NCBI GenBank assembly: GCA_963703355.1
Contig: OY969813.1
Coordinates: 2,480,001 to 2,544,000, forward strand
Direction of reading: 5' to 3'
Source: Puia sp963703355
Lineage (GTDB): Bacteria > Bacteroidota > Bacteroidia > Chitinophagales > Chitinophagaceae
DNA: 64,000 nucleotides
The notes below the pieces were generated by a model. That model saw only the letters and a program-made list of their open reading frames with translations, did no database searches and was not told where the DNA came from. The translations under genes were made by a program, and so were the position numbers. Of this stretch, positions 9,042 through 18,733 are shown piece after piece. Numbering within the stretch: position 1 is the stretch's first letter; each line of letters begins with the position of its first letter.

Positions 9042-9320
9042 CTACTTTTTTTCAGTTACTCGGGGAATTGGAGAAATTCTTTCTACCCTATTGTTGGGAA
9101 ATACTTTTACAACCCAACCATTTTTGGCAATTATATTGTAACCCATCACTTTCATTGTTTCTTGAGCAGCTTTTTCCATACTTTTTTGCGCAGCATTCTC
9201 AAGAATCTTTTTTGTCAGATCATCTTTAATAATTGAAATATTTCTGACGATGGCGACCTTGCTTCCTTTTTTGACGGAAACACTCCTATGTGTTTTTTTA
9301 TGAATACCATTCTTCTGCAT
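9042..9320 (-). CDS. small basic protein, probable antitoxin of the zeta-like pair
   Basis: 92 residues, basic N-terminus then a helical Ala/Lys-rich stretch (KKILENAAQKSMEKAAQETMKVMG) and a short beta-like tail NGWVVKVFPNNRVERISPI. No known domain recognised. It is placed immediately 5' of the P-loop kinase with one base between stop and start, the usual order of antitoxin then toxin. The antitoxin role is inference from position and size only. Confidence 0.5.
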   Translation of the reverse strand: MQKNGIHKKTHRSVSVKKGSKVAIVRNISIIKDDLTKKILENAAQKSMEKAAQETMKVMGYNIIAKNGWVVKVFPNNRVERISPIPRVTEKK

Positions 9321-9404
9321 TGTATAAAATTACGCAATTATTTATGGTTTTACTAATGACCATAAACCTGAATTCAAACACGCATATCTATCTGCCGCAT
9401 AATT

Positions 9405-9452
9405 TCAATCCGACCCCAAACTCCTCAAAGGATTTATCAGCGCCGCTTTAAT
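9405..9452 (-). pseudogene. C-terminal remnant of another FtsX-type permease
   Basis: The minus strand reads IKAALINPLRSLGSD followed by TGA, which is the standard ending of the long Bacteroidota FtsX permeases (compare AIKVAMANPVESLRAD ending at 5690 and TIRAAKANPIKSLRTE ending at 13106). Nothing else of the gene is left; the FAD monooxygenase gene ends 10 bases upstream. Read as the scar of a lost third permease. Confidence 0.6.
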
Positions 9453-9461
9453 GCCTAGATC

Positions 9462-10586
9462 TTAAAAAGCCCTCCTCTGTGTATTTCTTTTATGAATGGC
9501 TTCTTCGGTTCTGGGAATAAAATTCTCCTTAACATTCAATTCGGCAGTAGCCTGAACGTAGTCAATCAACGGACGGAAATTTTTATTGTAATCAGCAAAT
9601 GCCAGTTCAACATTTCCATCATGCTTAACTAGAGCATCCGCCAGCACTGCTGCTCCTTCCACTGCCAGCGACGCACCCATTCCCGCAGCAGGTGAAGCGC
9701 AATATGCGGCATCGCCCACGAGTGCCACTCTGCCCTTCGTCCAGGATGGCATTTTAATCTGACAGAATTTATCGAAGTAGAAACTTTTCGATTGCTGCAC
9801 TTCACCCAGTAATTCTGTGGTTCTCCAGCTTAGCCCGGTAAACTGTTCAGAGATAATTTTTCTCTGTTGATCAGTATCCCGATAGTCGTAGGGAAATTCT
9901 TTTTCAGACACAAAGCAAAATATAACGTCGGTTTTATTATTGTAGGAATTCAGTGTAATGGACTTGCCAGGCACATTATACATCTCCATGGTTTTCTCCT
10001 TCACCAGCAATTTGTCTATGATGGAGATTGAAAAGTACGCTTCCATGAAATGCGCATACTCACTCTCGTTACCAAACCAGATCCTCCTGACGCCTGAATG
10101 CAAACCATCGCAACCTAATACCAGGTCGAAACTTTGTTGTGTACCATCTTTAAAGGTGGCATCTATGCTGTCTTTTGTCTCGCTTAACGCCATGATGCTG
10201 TTGTTAAAAACAAATTCAACATCCGGCCGCAGTTTATCGAATAGTATTTTAACAAATTTGTCTCGTTCAATTTCAATCTCATCATTAGCGGGTTCAGCGC
10301 CTTCTGCACCCAGTGCTATCGATCCTTCGGTAACATCCTTATCATTTTTGAATGATACCATTTCCACATGCAAGCTGTTACGTTTTAACTCTTCGTAAAT
10401 CCCCATGCGCTTAACGATGTCGATGGTATTTCCCCGTAAATCAACAGCGGCGCCATTCACTCTGGGTTCATTGGCCAGTTCAACTACCGTTACTTTGTAA
10501 CCTGTTTTGTTCATCCAGAAAGCGGCTGAGAGTCCGGCCATACTAGCTCCCGACACGAGTACTGTTTTCTTTTTTTGTAATTCCAT
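9462..10586 (-). CDS. FAD-dependent monooxygenase (TetX/PHBH-like)
   Basis: 374 residues. Dinucleotide-binding motif VLVSGASMAGLSAAFWM at residues 9-25, the DG motif LGCDGLHSGVRR near 165, and the GD motif GRVALVGDAAYCASPAAGMGASLAVEGA near 285. These are the three marks of group A flavoprotein aromatic hydroxylases, which insert one oxygen atom using NAD(P)H. Related Bacteroidota proteins include the TetX tetracycline-inactivating group, but nothing here proves that substrate. Divergent from the permease gene at 10695. Confidence 0.9.
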   Translation of the reverse strand: MELQKKKTVLVSGASMAGLSAAFWMNKTGYKVTVVELANEPRVNGAAVDLRGNTIDIVKRMGIYEELKRNSLHVEMVSFKNDKDVTEGSIALGAEGAEPANDEIEIERDKFVKILFDKLRPDVEFVFNNSIMALSETKDSIDATFKDGTQQSFDLVLGCDGLHSGVRRIWFGNESEYAHFMEAYFSISIIDKLLVKEKTMEMYNVPGKSITLNSYNNKTDVIFCFVSEKEFPYDYRDTDQQRKIISEQFTGLSWRTTELLGEVQQSKSFYFDKFCQIKMPSWTKGRVALVGDAAYCASPAAGMGASLAVEGAAVLADALVKHDGNVELAFADYNKNFRPLIDYVQATAELNVKENFIPRTEEAIHKRNTQRRAF

Positions 10587-10694
10587 CTTTTAAACGAATC
10601 TTTTGATCCTGTAAAGGAACAATATGTGCTGTACCTGGCAAAGCAAGTGCATTCTTTAAAAATATCAGTAATTTTAAATACAAACCAAACCATC

Positions 10695-13106
10695 ATGTTC
10701 AGAAATAATATCCGGATCGCCTGGCGATCCCTGAAAAAGGACCTTTCTTTTTCCATCACCAATATTGCCGGGTTGGCAATCGGGATTACCTGTTGCCTGC
10801 TGATTCTGTCCTTTGTATTGTATGAACTGAGCTTTGATGGATTTCATGCCAAAAAAGATCGCATTTACCGGGTGAATTATGATGTTCTTATGGGAGGCAA
10901 TCAGGTGATTTCTCCATCTGTTCCTATTTTTGTTGCACCCGAACTCAAAAAAAGATTTCCCGAAATTGAAGACGTATGCCGTTTTTCAACCCTGTGGAGA
11001 GCTGCAACTTTAAGCCACGGCACCATTGTATTTGATGAGAAAAAGTTCTGTTATGCAGATCCTTCTTTTTTCAACATATTTGATTTCAAGCCAATCGCAG
11101 GCGATATCACCACCGCGCTGAGTAATCCGAATATGCTGGTGATAACAAAAGATATGGCTAAAAAGTATTTTGGAACAGCCGATCCTATTGGACAGTCCTT
11201 ACTCCTCGACAATAAAACAGAATATGTGGTAAAGGCCGTTATTGAAAACGTTCCTTCCAATTCGCATTTGAGTTTCGACTTCCTCACTTCCTTCCGCAGT
11301 ATGACGGACTTCGCCGATATGGAATCAAAGGTGGAATGGAACAATCCGGACTATACCACATTCCTGCTGCTGAAACCAGGAATCAACACAAAAATACTTT
11401 CTGATAAAATCGAGGCATGGGTAAATCCGCCACACAAGGCAGGGGAGCAGGTTTCTGAAAATACACTTCACCTGAGACTTGAACCACTCAAAAATGTTCA
11501 TTTCAACACGCAGGCTTATAATTATGCCAATCAGTTAGCTATCACCGATCCTAAATATATCGGCATCTTCGTTACTATTGCTGTGCTTGTATTACTGATC
11601 GCATGTGGCAATTATGTGAATCTTGCTACTGCTAAAGCATCCATCCGCGCCAAAGAAGTTGCGGTAAGGAAAACCATCGGCGCGAGTTTCCGCCAACTCT
11701 TTACTCAATTTCTTTCCGAATCTTTTATGCTTGTGCTGCCGGCCATTCTTATTTCGATTGCAGCAACGAGTGTTCTGTTACCATACCTGAATCATTTATT
11801 GGGTAAAGACATTCCTTTCCACCTGTTAAACCGTAATTTTCTTTTAGGTATTCTGGGAGGCTGGATAGTATTGTCGATTGTGGCAGGATTCTATCCGGCC
11901 ATTGTTCTGTCGAGGTTCAAACCCATAGAAACCCTAAAAGGATCATTTGAAAAAACAGGCAAATCAGGCCTTTCAATCAGGAAAGGTCTGGTTGTTTTTC
12001 AATTTACCATTTCCATCATATTGATCCTGGCAACGATGATCGTGGGATTGCAATTGAAATACATGCAATCGGAAAAATTGGGATTCAACCAGGAACACGT
12101 GCTATTGATCAAAGGAAATTCGGATATTAATAAAAAGCTGAATGCCTTTTCCGGCGAATTAAAAAAGATAAGCGGCGTACAGGATGTTTCGCTTACGTGG
12201 CGCTCACCATTTGGAACAGTAGTTGGAAACGGATTTTCTATTAAATCAAATCCCACTAACAACGATGACTGGCACATTGTAGGAGGCATTGCAGGCGACC
12301 CGCACTATATTCCTGTGCTGGGGATTTCTTTATTAAAAGGCAGAAATTTTGATCCGGCTAAAATTACAAAAGACAGTACGATCAATGAATTTATCGTTAA
12401 CGAAGCATTCCTTCGGCACTATCATATTACCGCTGATGGAGCTGTTGGCAGGAAAGTTATTCTTGGCTTAACCGGGCCAGGCAATATTGTTGGTGTGATG
12501 AAAGATTTCCATATCAGCTCCATGCATGATAAAATTGAACCCGTGGTGTTATTCAATAACCCGCAGTATTTCGGTAGTGTATTGGTGAAAGTGGGCCCTG
12601 GACAGATACCCACTGTGCTATCGCAGGTTGAAAAAACCTGGAGTGCGTTTGCTCCTATGCGTCCCTTCAATTATTCCTTTCTGGACGATGAATACGATGC
12701 GATGTATCGCACCGAAATAAAGTTGGGAACGCTGATGTCGTTGCTTTGCGGAATGGCCATTTTTATAACCACGCTTGGGTTGCTGGGCCTGGTTGCATTT
12801 ATGATAACGCATCGGACAAAAGAAATTGGTATCCGTCGGGTACTGGGTGCGTCGGTATCGCACATAACGGCGCTGATCTCCAAAGATTTTCTGGCCTTGA
12901 TTATCATTGCAATCATCATTGCTTCGCCCCTGTCATATTATTTCATGCATCAATGGCTGCTGGATTATTCATACCGTATCAGCATCAGCTGGTGGATGTT
13001 CGGATTGGCGGCCATCATGGTGATAGGCGTCGCTTTGTTCACGATCAGTTATCATACCATCAGGGCCGCAAAAGCAAACCCAATAAAATCGTTAAGGACG
13101 GAGTAA
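10695..13106 (+). CDS. FtsX/MacB-type ABC transporter permease (803 residues)
   Basis: Start chosen at MFRNNIRIAWRSLKK (10695), the standard N-terminus of this family; the frame is open to 10626. First helix in ITNIAGLAIGITCCLLILSF, MacB domain with PDEF-like periplasmic region, FtsX signatures SIRAKEVAVRKTIGAS and HRTKEIGIRRVLGAS, and the end TIRAAKANPIKSLRTE. Paralogue of the gene at 5690-8152 but not a recent copy. The ATPase partner is not in the window. Divergently transcribed from the FAD monooxygenase across about 108 bases. Confidence 0.92.
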   Translation: MFRNNIRIAWRSLKKDLSFSITNIAGLAIGITCCLLILSFVLYELSFDGFHAKKDRIYRVNYDVLMGGNQVISPSVPIFVAPELKKRFPEIEDVCRFSTLWRAATLSHGTIVFDEKKFCYADPSFFNIFDFKPIAGDITTALSNPNMLVITKDMAKKYFGTADPIGQSLLLDNKTEYVVKAVIENVPSNSHLSFDFLTSFRSMTDFADMESKVEWNNPDYTTFLLLKPGINTKILSDKIEAWVNPPHKAGEQVSENTLHLRLEPLKNVHFNTQAYNYANQLAITDPKYIGIFVTIAVLVLLIACGNYVNLATAKASIRAKEVAVRKTIGASFRQLFTQFLSESFMLVLPAILISIAATSVLLPYLNHLLGKDIPFHLLNRNFLLGILGGWIVLSIVAGFYPAIVLSRFKPIETLKGSFEKTGKSGLSIRKGLVVFQFTISIILILATMIVGLQLKYMQSEKLGFNQEHVLLIKGNSDINKKLNAFSGELKKISGVQDVSLTWRSPFGTVVGNGFSIKSNPTNNDDWHIVGGIAGDPHYIPVLGISLLKGRNFDPAKITKDSTINEFIVNEAFLRHYHITADGAVGRKVILGLTGPGNIVGVMKDFHISSMHDKIEPVVLFNNPQYFGSVLVKVGPGQIPTVLSQVEKTWSAFAPMRPFNYSFLDDEYDAMYRTEIKLGTLMSLLCGMAIFITTLGLLGLVAFMITHRTKEIGIRRVLGASVSHITALISKDFLALIIIAIIIASPLSYYFMHQWLLDYSYRISISWWMFGLAAIMVIGVALFTISYHTIRAAKANPIKSLRTE

Positions 13107-13252
13107 TGATAATATATGCTGTAATCGGTGGATAGGTTACTGAAGCAGTTCGCATCTGGTATTCAATAAATCTAGAAGAATGAATCATCAATAACCCAAA
13201 TTAGCTTCTTGTAAATGCTTGTTAAAGAAATAAAATATTCACTAAGTATTTA

Positions 13253-13770
13253 TTAGAACTTACATTTTGAATGTAGCGCATCTTCGAAAACTTTGGTGAT
13301 TGGATCGCCTCCCAGTGATTTGCATTTTCCATAATAGTATACTGCATTTTTACAATCATTCTTGTAATAGTAGCAGGCGGAAAGTTTAAATAAAGTATTT
13401 TGATTCGTACCGTCCAATTTATATGACCGGGCCAAATATTGAATGGCAGCATCAGAATTGTTCTGTGTCATAAAATAAGTACCATAATCAGTTAGAATTC
13501 TTGTATTCGTTGGATCATGCTGAAGACCTTCTTCGTATTGAACTTTTGCTTTTGGATAGTCTTCCAACACCATGTACACGCCTCCATAACCCCAATAAAT
13601 ATCCGAATTTGTAGAATCTAATAAATACGCCTGATTAAAGCGATACATAGCTGTTTTAACATCGTGATACAAATATTTAAACCCCAATTCTACTAAATTT
13701 TCCGAGGCAAGTCTTTTACTGGCGAACTGAGGAAGGGCGCTTTCGACAAATTTTTTATCCGCCTGCCGAT
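13253..13770 (-). pseudogene. TPR-repeat protein lacking its 5' end
   Basis: The frame contains TPR-like helices: AMYRFNQAYLLDSTNSDIYWGYG, YPKAKVQYEEGLQHDPTN and AAIQYLARSYKLDGTN. The nominal start would be TTG at 13687, but homology-like sequence clearly goes on upstream without a stop (ADKKFVESALPQFASKRLAS, then NLVELG) until about 13770, where it runs into the TIR gene on the other strand and changes character. No ATG start or signal peptide is present. I read it as the 3' part of a secreted or lipoprotein TPR gene cut by the defence island. Confidence 0.65.
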
Positions 13771-13774
13771 ATGG

Positions 13775-14452
13775 ATGGATGACAAAACTCCTAAGACACC
13801 TTCACCTGTAAAATTGTTTTTGAGCCATGCAAAAAAAGATGGGCTGCACACTACCCAGAACCTTAAAGCATTCATCGAGCGGGAAACCAAGCTCGATGTG
13901 TTTTTTGACACGGTCGATGTTGCTGATGGCTATGACTTCGAAAAGCAATTTGAGGAACAAATTAGAAATTCTGCTTTAGTTGTATTCCATACTGATGAGT
14001 ACTCCTCCAGGGAATGGTGCCGGATAGAAGTACTGATAGCGAAGCGTAACAAATGTTCAATTGTGGTCGTACATGATATAAAGAATGGAGAAAAAAGGGC
14101 TTTTCCTTATTTAGGTAATACACCAACATTAACAATGCAGCCAGATGAGGAAAACAGCTTTTATGAAATTGTGAATCTAACCTTATTGCAGGTACTTAAT
14201 AACTTATTCCAGTTGGAGTTACTTCAAATTATCCAGAGTGGATACGAAAAAGATAGAACTGAGTTTATATCTATAACATCACCGCCAGAGTTGTTTAACT
14301 ATATTGATATTCTAAAAAAGAAAGTTGAAGCAGGAAAAAGACTAGTCATTTTATATCCTGAACCCCCGCTTGGAGCTGAGGAACTGAGAATATTGAATGA
14401 AATAGATGCTGAAATAAAGTTTATAACACCTATCAGTTTACCAACCTTATAA
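13775..14452 (+). CDS. TIR domain protein (predicted NAD-processing)
   Basis: 225 residues, TIR domain about residues 11-130: first strand VKLFLSHAKKDG, BB-loop region FFDTVDVADGYDF, and SALVVFHTDEYSSREWCRIEVLIAK, in which Glu85 after WC is the conserved catalytic glutamate of NADase/cyclase TIRs. The C-terminal part (about 140-225) is helical and unassigned. Bacterial TIRs cleave NAD or make cyclic ADP-ribose signals. First gene of a tight operon: 7 bases to the SLOG gene. The start lies right at the island junction, so its native N-terminus may be missing. Confidence 0.88.
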   Translation: MDDKTPKTPSPVKLFLSHAKKDGLHTTQNLKAFIERETKLDVFFDTVDVADGYDFEKQFEEQIRNSALVVFHTDEYSSREWCRIEVLIAKRNKCSIVVVHDIKNGEKRAFPYLGNTPTLTMQPDEENSFYEIVNLTLLQVLNNLFQLELLQIIQSGYEKDRTEFISITSPPELFNYIDILKKKVEAGKRLVILYPEPPLGAEELRILNEIDAEIKFITPISLPTL

Positions 14453-14459
14453 TACAAAA

Positions 14460-15422
14460 ATGGAAAAAGAGCTAAACATATCCGGCGTTTCTCAAAACCT
14501 GGCACAATCTATAGCTGAGCAAACCGAAGAACAGATTACTAATGCTCCCGTTTCATTTTTGCATGGGAAAAAAATAGCTATCTCTGTTTCTGCTAGTGAA
14601 GAATTGGAATACTTAGGATTATCCCTCAATCACCTTGATGATATATCCATTGAAATAGCCCGTTACCTCATTGTAAATGGAGCAACCATGCTTTATGGCG
14701 GTGATTTAAGGCAGGGTGGTTTTACAAGGCTGTTTGCAGAATTATCTTATCAATATAAATATTTAAGTGATAAAGAACGACGGTTTGTTAACTATTTCCC
14801 TTTCCCAAATTCTAATTCCCTTACGATTGATGATAGGGCAAACTTTGTGAAACTACAGGTTGAGCCTATCATTTTGGATGTTCCTACGCATTTAGGTGAG
14901 ATTGATAGACAGAAGGAGTATAAACCATTTGCAAATGTGATCGATAGGTTTGTCTTTTCTGAATGTTTTGCTGATATGAGAATAACAATGGCAAACGACA
15001 GCCATGCAAGAATTGTTCTTGGAGGCAAAGAAAAGGGATTTCTTGGTTATCTACCTGGTATAGTTGAGGAAGCTTATCATTCTTTGTCCGCTAAGAAGCC
15101 AATTTTTATACTTGGAGGTTTCGGTGGCGCAGCAAAATCTTTGGCACAACTTATACTTGGAAAACAACCAAAGCAATTATCTAATGAGTTTCAATATGAA
15201 ACCGATTTTTTCAAAGAGTTCAAAGAATATTGTCGGGGAAAATCAATAACACCAACAGATTACAATGAGATTTCTGAATTTTTCAATAAACATCCAATAG
15301 AATACATCTCTGAGTTAAATGGACTCTCCGTAGAGGAAAACAAAATACTTTTTGAAAGCACAAATATTCATGAACTCGTGTTTCTAATTATTAAAGGGCT
15401 AAAAAATATATTTAATAAGTAA
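14460..15422 (+). CDS. SLOG-domain protein paired with TIR
   Basis: 320 residues. Rossmann-like SLOG (SMF/DprA-LOG) fold: KKIAISVSASEELEYLGL (38-54), IEIARYLIVNGATMLYGGDLRQGGFT (64-89), ARIVLGGKEKGFLGYLPGIVEEAY (183-206) and PIFILGGFGGAAKSLAQ (214-230). This branch occurs next to TIR genes and is thought to bind or process nucleotide signals, as the SLOG part of Thoeris ThsA does. No SIR2, macro or membrane effector domain is fused here. Its stop TAA shares one base with the ATG of hsdR (TAATG), so expression is coupled. Confidence 0.8.
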   Translation: MEKELNISGVSQNLAQSIAEQTEEQITNAPVSFLHGKKIAISVSASEELEYLGLSLNHLDDISIEIARYLIVNGATMLYGGDLRQGGFTRLFAELSYQYKYLSDKERRFVNYFPFPNSNSLTIDDRANFVKLQVEPIILDVPTHLGEIDRQKEYKPFANVIDRFVFSECFADMRITMANDSHARIVLGGKEKGFLGYLPGIVEEAYHSLSAKKPIFILGGFGGAAKSLAQLILGKQPKQLSNEFQYETDFFKEFKEYCRGKSITPTDYNEISEFFNKHPIEYISELNGLSVEENKILFESTNIHELVFLIIKGLKNIFNK

Positions 15423-18400
15423 TGACACAGGCACCTTCATTTAAAGAAGATCACATATCACAAATACCAGCACTTCAAATGCTGATGAAGCTAGGCTATC
15501 AGTACTTAACACCTGATGAAGCACTGGAGGCAAGGGGTAACCGGAGCTCAAACGTATTATTGGAAGCCGTACTGAAAAAGCAGCTCAAGGAGATTAACAA
15601 GATTGAATATAAGGGCAAGGAGTTTCAATTCAGTGAAGCAAACATCAATACAGTCATTCTTGCATTAAGAGAATTGCCACTACAGGATGGTTTTATGGCG
15701 GCAAGCCAGGCGTTTTATGATCTGGTAACGTTGGGTAAGAGTTTAGAGCAAAATGTATTGGGTGATAAGAAGAGTTTTTCATTTAAGTACATTGATTGGG
15801 AGCATCCTGAAAACAATGTTTACCACGTAACCGAAGAATATTCTGTCCTACGTTTTGAGAGAACCGATACCTATCGTCCTGATGTGATACTGTTTATCAA
15901 TGGTATACCGATGGTGGTGATTGAATGTAAAAGCCCTAAGATTAAACACCCTATTGACCAAGCGATAGAACAGCATTTACGTAACCAACAGGAAGATGGC
16001 ATTCGTTCATTGTATTGCTATTCAAACCTGGTAGTGGGCTTGGCAGTTAATGAAGCAAAATATGCCACCACAGCGACCTCAAAAGAGTTTTGGAGCGTTT
16101 GGAAAGAACAATTCAGGTATAAAGACGATGAGCAGGAATATTTGCAAACATTGCAACAATTAAAAAATGCTCCATTGCCGGATAACGAACGGACAGTGCT
16201 GTTTAAAGAAAGATTTCAGTATGTCCTTCAGTATTTCAACCAACTGGAGCAGGACGACTTAACGATCACAGAGCAGGATAAGATGCTGCACAACCTATGC
16301 CGGCAAGATAGATTGTTAGACATCATGTATCATTTCATTTTGTTTGACGATGGTGTAAAAAAGATTGCCCGCTATCAACAATACTTTGCTGTAAAATGGA
16401 CACTGGAACGTATCAGTAAAGTACAACCTGATGGTAAAAGACAAGGCGGCGTTATTTGGCATACGCAAGGAAGCGGTAAATCACTGACAATGGTGATGCT
16501 TGCTCAACTCATTGCAATGCATCCGGCCATCAAGAACCCACGAATAGTATTAATTACAGACCGAGTTGATTTGGACGATCAAATAACTGATACTTTCAAA
16601 AAATGCCATAAAGTAGTAAGGCAGGCAACTAAAGGTGCTTCTTATGAGGCAATAAAAAAGTTCAGAAATGAAGAACTTACTGAAAAGGAGTTGGAGAACT
16701 TTAAAAAGGATGCAAGCTTGTTGGGGTACCTTCTTCAGTCGGACGATACAATTATAACAACCATTGTCAACAAGTTCGAAACGTTAGTAAGTAAGGCCTC
16801 TGCTTCTTTTGAAGCCAATAACATTTTTGTGTTGGTGGATGAGGGGCATCGAAGCCATTATGGTCCAATGGGCGTCAAAGTCAAAAAAGTGTTTCCTAAT
16901 GCGGCTTTTGTTGCTTTCACTGGCACTCCATTGATGAAGAAAGAAAAGAGTACTGCAGGACAATTCGGGGGTATTATTCCCGGAACAATTTATACGATAT
17001 TGGATGCAGTAGAAGATAAAGCAGTTGTGCAGCTATTATATGAAGGAAGACACAACATAATGCAGGTAAATGAGAAGCCACTGGATACATTCTTTGATCG
17101 AGTAGCAGAGCCGCTTACTGATTACGGTAAAGCTACTTTAAAACGTAAATTCTCCTCCAGAAATAAAGTAGTTCAGTCAGCGTCTTTCATTGAAAATACG
17201 GCATGGGATATTGTAACGCATTTTACAGACAACATTCAGGGCACAGGGTTCAAGGCTCAGTTGGTTGCACCAAATAAGTTATCAGCAATCCGGTACAGAG
17301 ATGCATTTAAAGACATAGGTAGGGTATCCGTTGAGCTGCTCATTTCTGCCCCTGATGATCGTGAAGGTGAAGAAGATGCATTTGAAGAAAGTGATGATAA
17401 GGTAAAAGCATTTTACAATGCTATGATGGATAAGTACGGTAACCAGGAGAAGTACGAAAAAGCCATTATTAACAGCTTTAAGAAACAGGATGAACCTGAA
17501 ATCATCATAGTTGTAGATAAGTTACTGACCGGTTTTGATGCACCACGAAATCAGGTACTATACCTCACAAGAAATTTAAAAGAACATACTTTACTACAAG
17601 CCATTGCAAGGGTAAACAGGTTGTACCCTGGTAAAGATTATGGTTACATTATCGACTACTATGGCAATCTTGAAAATCTGGATGACGCTTTGCATACTTA
17701 TGCAGGATTAGAAGAGTATGATCCCGAAGAGTTAATTGGCACACTTACAAACATTATCAAAGAGATAGAAAAGCTGCCGCAGGCACATTCTGAGTTGTGG
17801 GACATCTTTAAAGAAGTAAAGAACAAGTACGATGAACCAGCATACGAGGAGCTTTTATCTGATGATGCAAAAAGGCACAGTTTCTATGACAAGCTATCTG
17901 CTTATCTGCGAATATTGAAATTGGCTTTAGCAAGTTTAGAGTTTAGTAATAACACACCTGAAAAGCAGATTGATAAGTATAAGAAAGATGCTGCATTCTT
18001 TTTGGCACTTAGGGTATCTGTGAAAAGACGTTACATGGATGAAACAGATCACAGGGTCTATGAAGCACAAGTACAAAAGCTAATTGATAAGCATATCACA
18101 TCGGATGGGGAAGTGTTGAAGATTACAGACCTGGTAAACATATTTGATAAAGAGGAACGACAGGCAGAGCTGGAAAAGCTTACAGGTAAGGCGGCTAAAG
18201 CAGATCACATTGCCAGTCGTACTTTGAAGGCAATAAGCATTAAATGGTACGATGATCCTGTTGAAAGTAAGCGGTTGTCAGAGTTGATTAAAAAGACAAT
18301 TGAAGACTACCATCACAAAAGAATAAGTGAAGCGGAATACTTAGCAAAAGCGAAAGACTTTGAAAACACCTTCTTCAATGGAAGACACAAAAATGCGCCT

Positions 18401-18733
18401 TCATCTATAAAAGACAATCCTACTGCAATTGCTTTTTACAATCTGACCTCAGAAGAGCTGAAGGATGGATTAGGATCAAAAACTAACAGAATAGATATAG
18501 CAGCCCAGATAGCTGTCGGCATTGACGATGTGGTAAAAGAAAATGTTTTTGATAATGGACATCCTGTAATAGACTGGCAGAAAAATGATGATATCAAGGG
18601 AAAGATGCGAATTGAAATAGATGATCTTCTTTTTGAAATAAAAAACAAGTATGATCTGGAATTAAACTTTGACCATATAGATCAATTGATAGCTGAATGC
18701 ATTAAAGTGGCAGAAACAAAATACAAAAGCTAA
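15422..18733 (+). CDS. hsdR: type I restriction endonuclease subunit R (HsdR)
   Basis: 1103 residues, full length. N-terminal PD-(D/E)XK nuclease: Asp154 in YRPDVILF and Glu168-x-Lys170 in VVIECKSP. Superfamily 2 translocase: Walker A TQGSGKS (348-354), TDRVDLDDQ, DEGH box (473-476), FTGTPL, and the second RecA domain with VDKLLTGFDAPRNQVLYL and ARVNRLYPGKDYG. The long helical C-terminus would contact HsdM. All motifs look intact. No hsdM or hsdS gene lies in the window; the preceding genes are TIR and SLOG. The stop overlaps the next ATG by one base. Confidence 0.95.
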   Translation: MTQAPSFKEDHISQIPALQMLMKLGYQYLTPDEALEARGNRSSNVLLEAVLKKQLKEINKIEYKGKEFQFSEANINTVILALRELPLQDGFMAASQAFYDLVTLGKSLEQNVLGDKKSFSFKYIDWEHPENNVYHVTEEYSVLRFERTDTYRPDVILFINGIPMVVIECKSPKIKHPIDQAIEQHLRNQQEDGIRSLYCYSNLVVGLAVNEAKYATTATSKEFWSVWKEQFRYKDDEQEYLQTLQQLKNAPLPDNERTVLFKERFQYVLQYFNQLEQDDLTITEQDKMLHNLCRQDRLLDIMYHFILFDDGVKKIARYQQYFAVKWTLERISKVQPDGKRQGGVIWHTQGSGKSLTMVMLAQLIAMHPAIKNPRIVLITDRVDLDDQITDTFKKCHKVVRQATKGASYEAIKKFRNEELTEKELENFKKDASLLGYLLQSDDTIITTIVNKFETLVSKASASFEANNIFVLVDEGHRSHYGPMGVKVKKVFPNAAFVAFTGTPLMKKEKSTAGQFGGIIPGTIYTILDAVEDKAVVQLLYEGRHNIMQVNEKPLDTFFDRVAEPLTDYGKATLKRKFSSRNKVVQSASFIENTAWDIVTHFTDNIQGTGFKAQLVAPNKLSAIRYRDAFKDIGRVSVELLISAPDDREGEEDAFEESDDKVKAFYNAMMDKYGNQEKYEKAIINSFKKQDEPEIIIVVDKLLTGFDAPRNQVLYLTRNLKEHTLLQAIARVNRLYPGKDYGYIIDYYGNLENLDDALHTYAGLEEYDPEELIGTLTNIIKEIEKLPQAHSELWDIFKEVKNKYDEPAYEELLSDDAKRHSFYDKLSAYLRILKLALASLEFSNNTPEKQIDKYKKDAAFFLALRVSVKRRYMDETDHRVYEAQVQKLIDKHITSDGEVLKITDLVNIFDKEERQAELEKLTGKAAKADHIASRTLKAISIKWYDDPVESKRLSELIKKTIEDYHHKRISEAEYLAKAKDFENTFFNGRHKNAPSSIKDNPTAIAFYNLTSEELKDGLGSKTNRIDIAAQIAVGIDDVVKENVFDNGHPVIDWQKNDDIKGKMRIEIDDLLFEIKNKYDLELNFDHIDQLIAECIKVAETKYKS

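Noticed and set aside
13690..13774. N-terminal extension of the TIR protein upstream of ATG 13775
   Set aside because: The frame is open and protein-like for some codons, but the opposite strand there fits the TPR family better, so the extension is probably a shadow.
13775..15422. Classical Thoeris system
   Set aside because: The SLOG protein has no SIR2, macro or membrane effector domain, so it does not fit type I or II Thoeris as known; only the TIR-SLOG link is shared.
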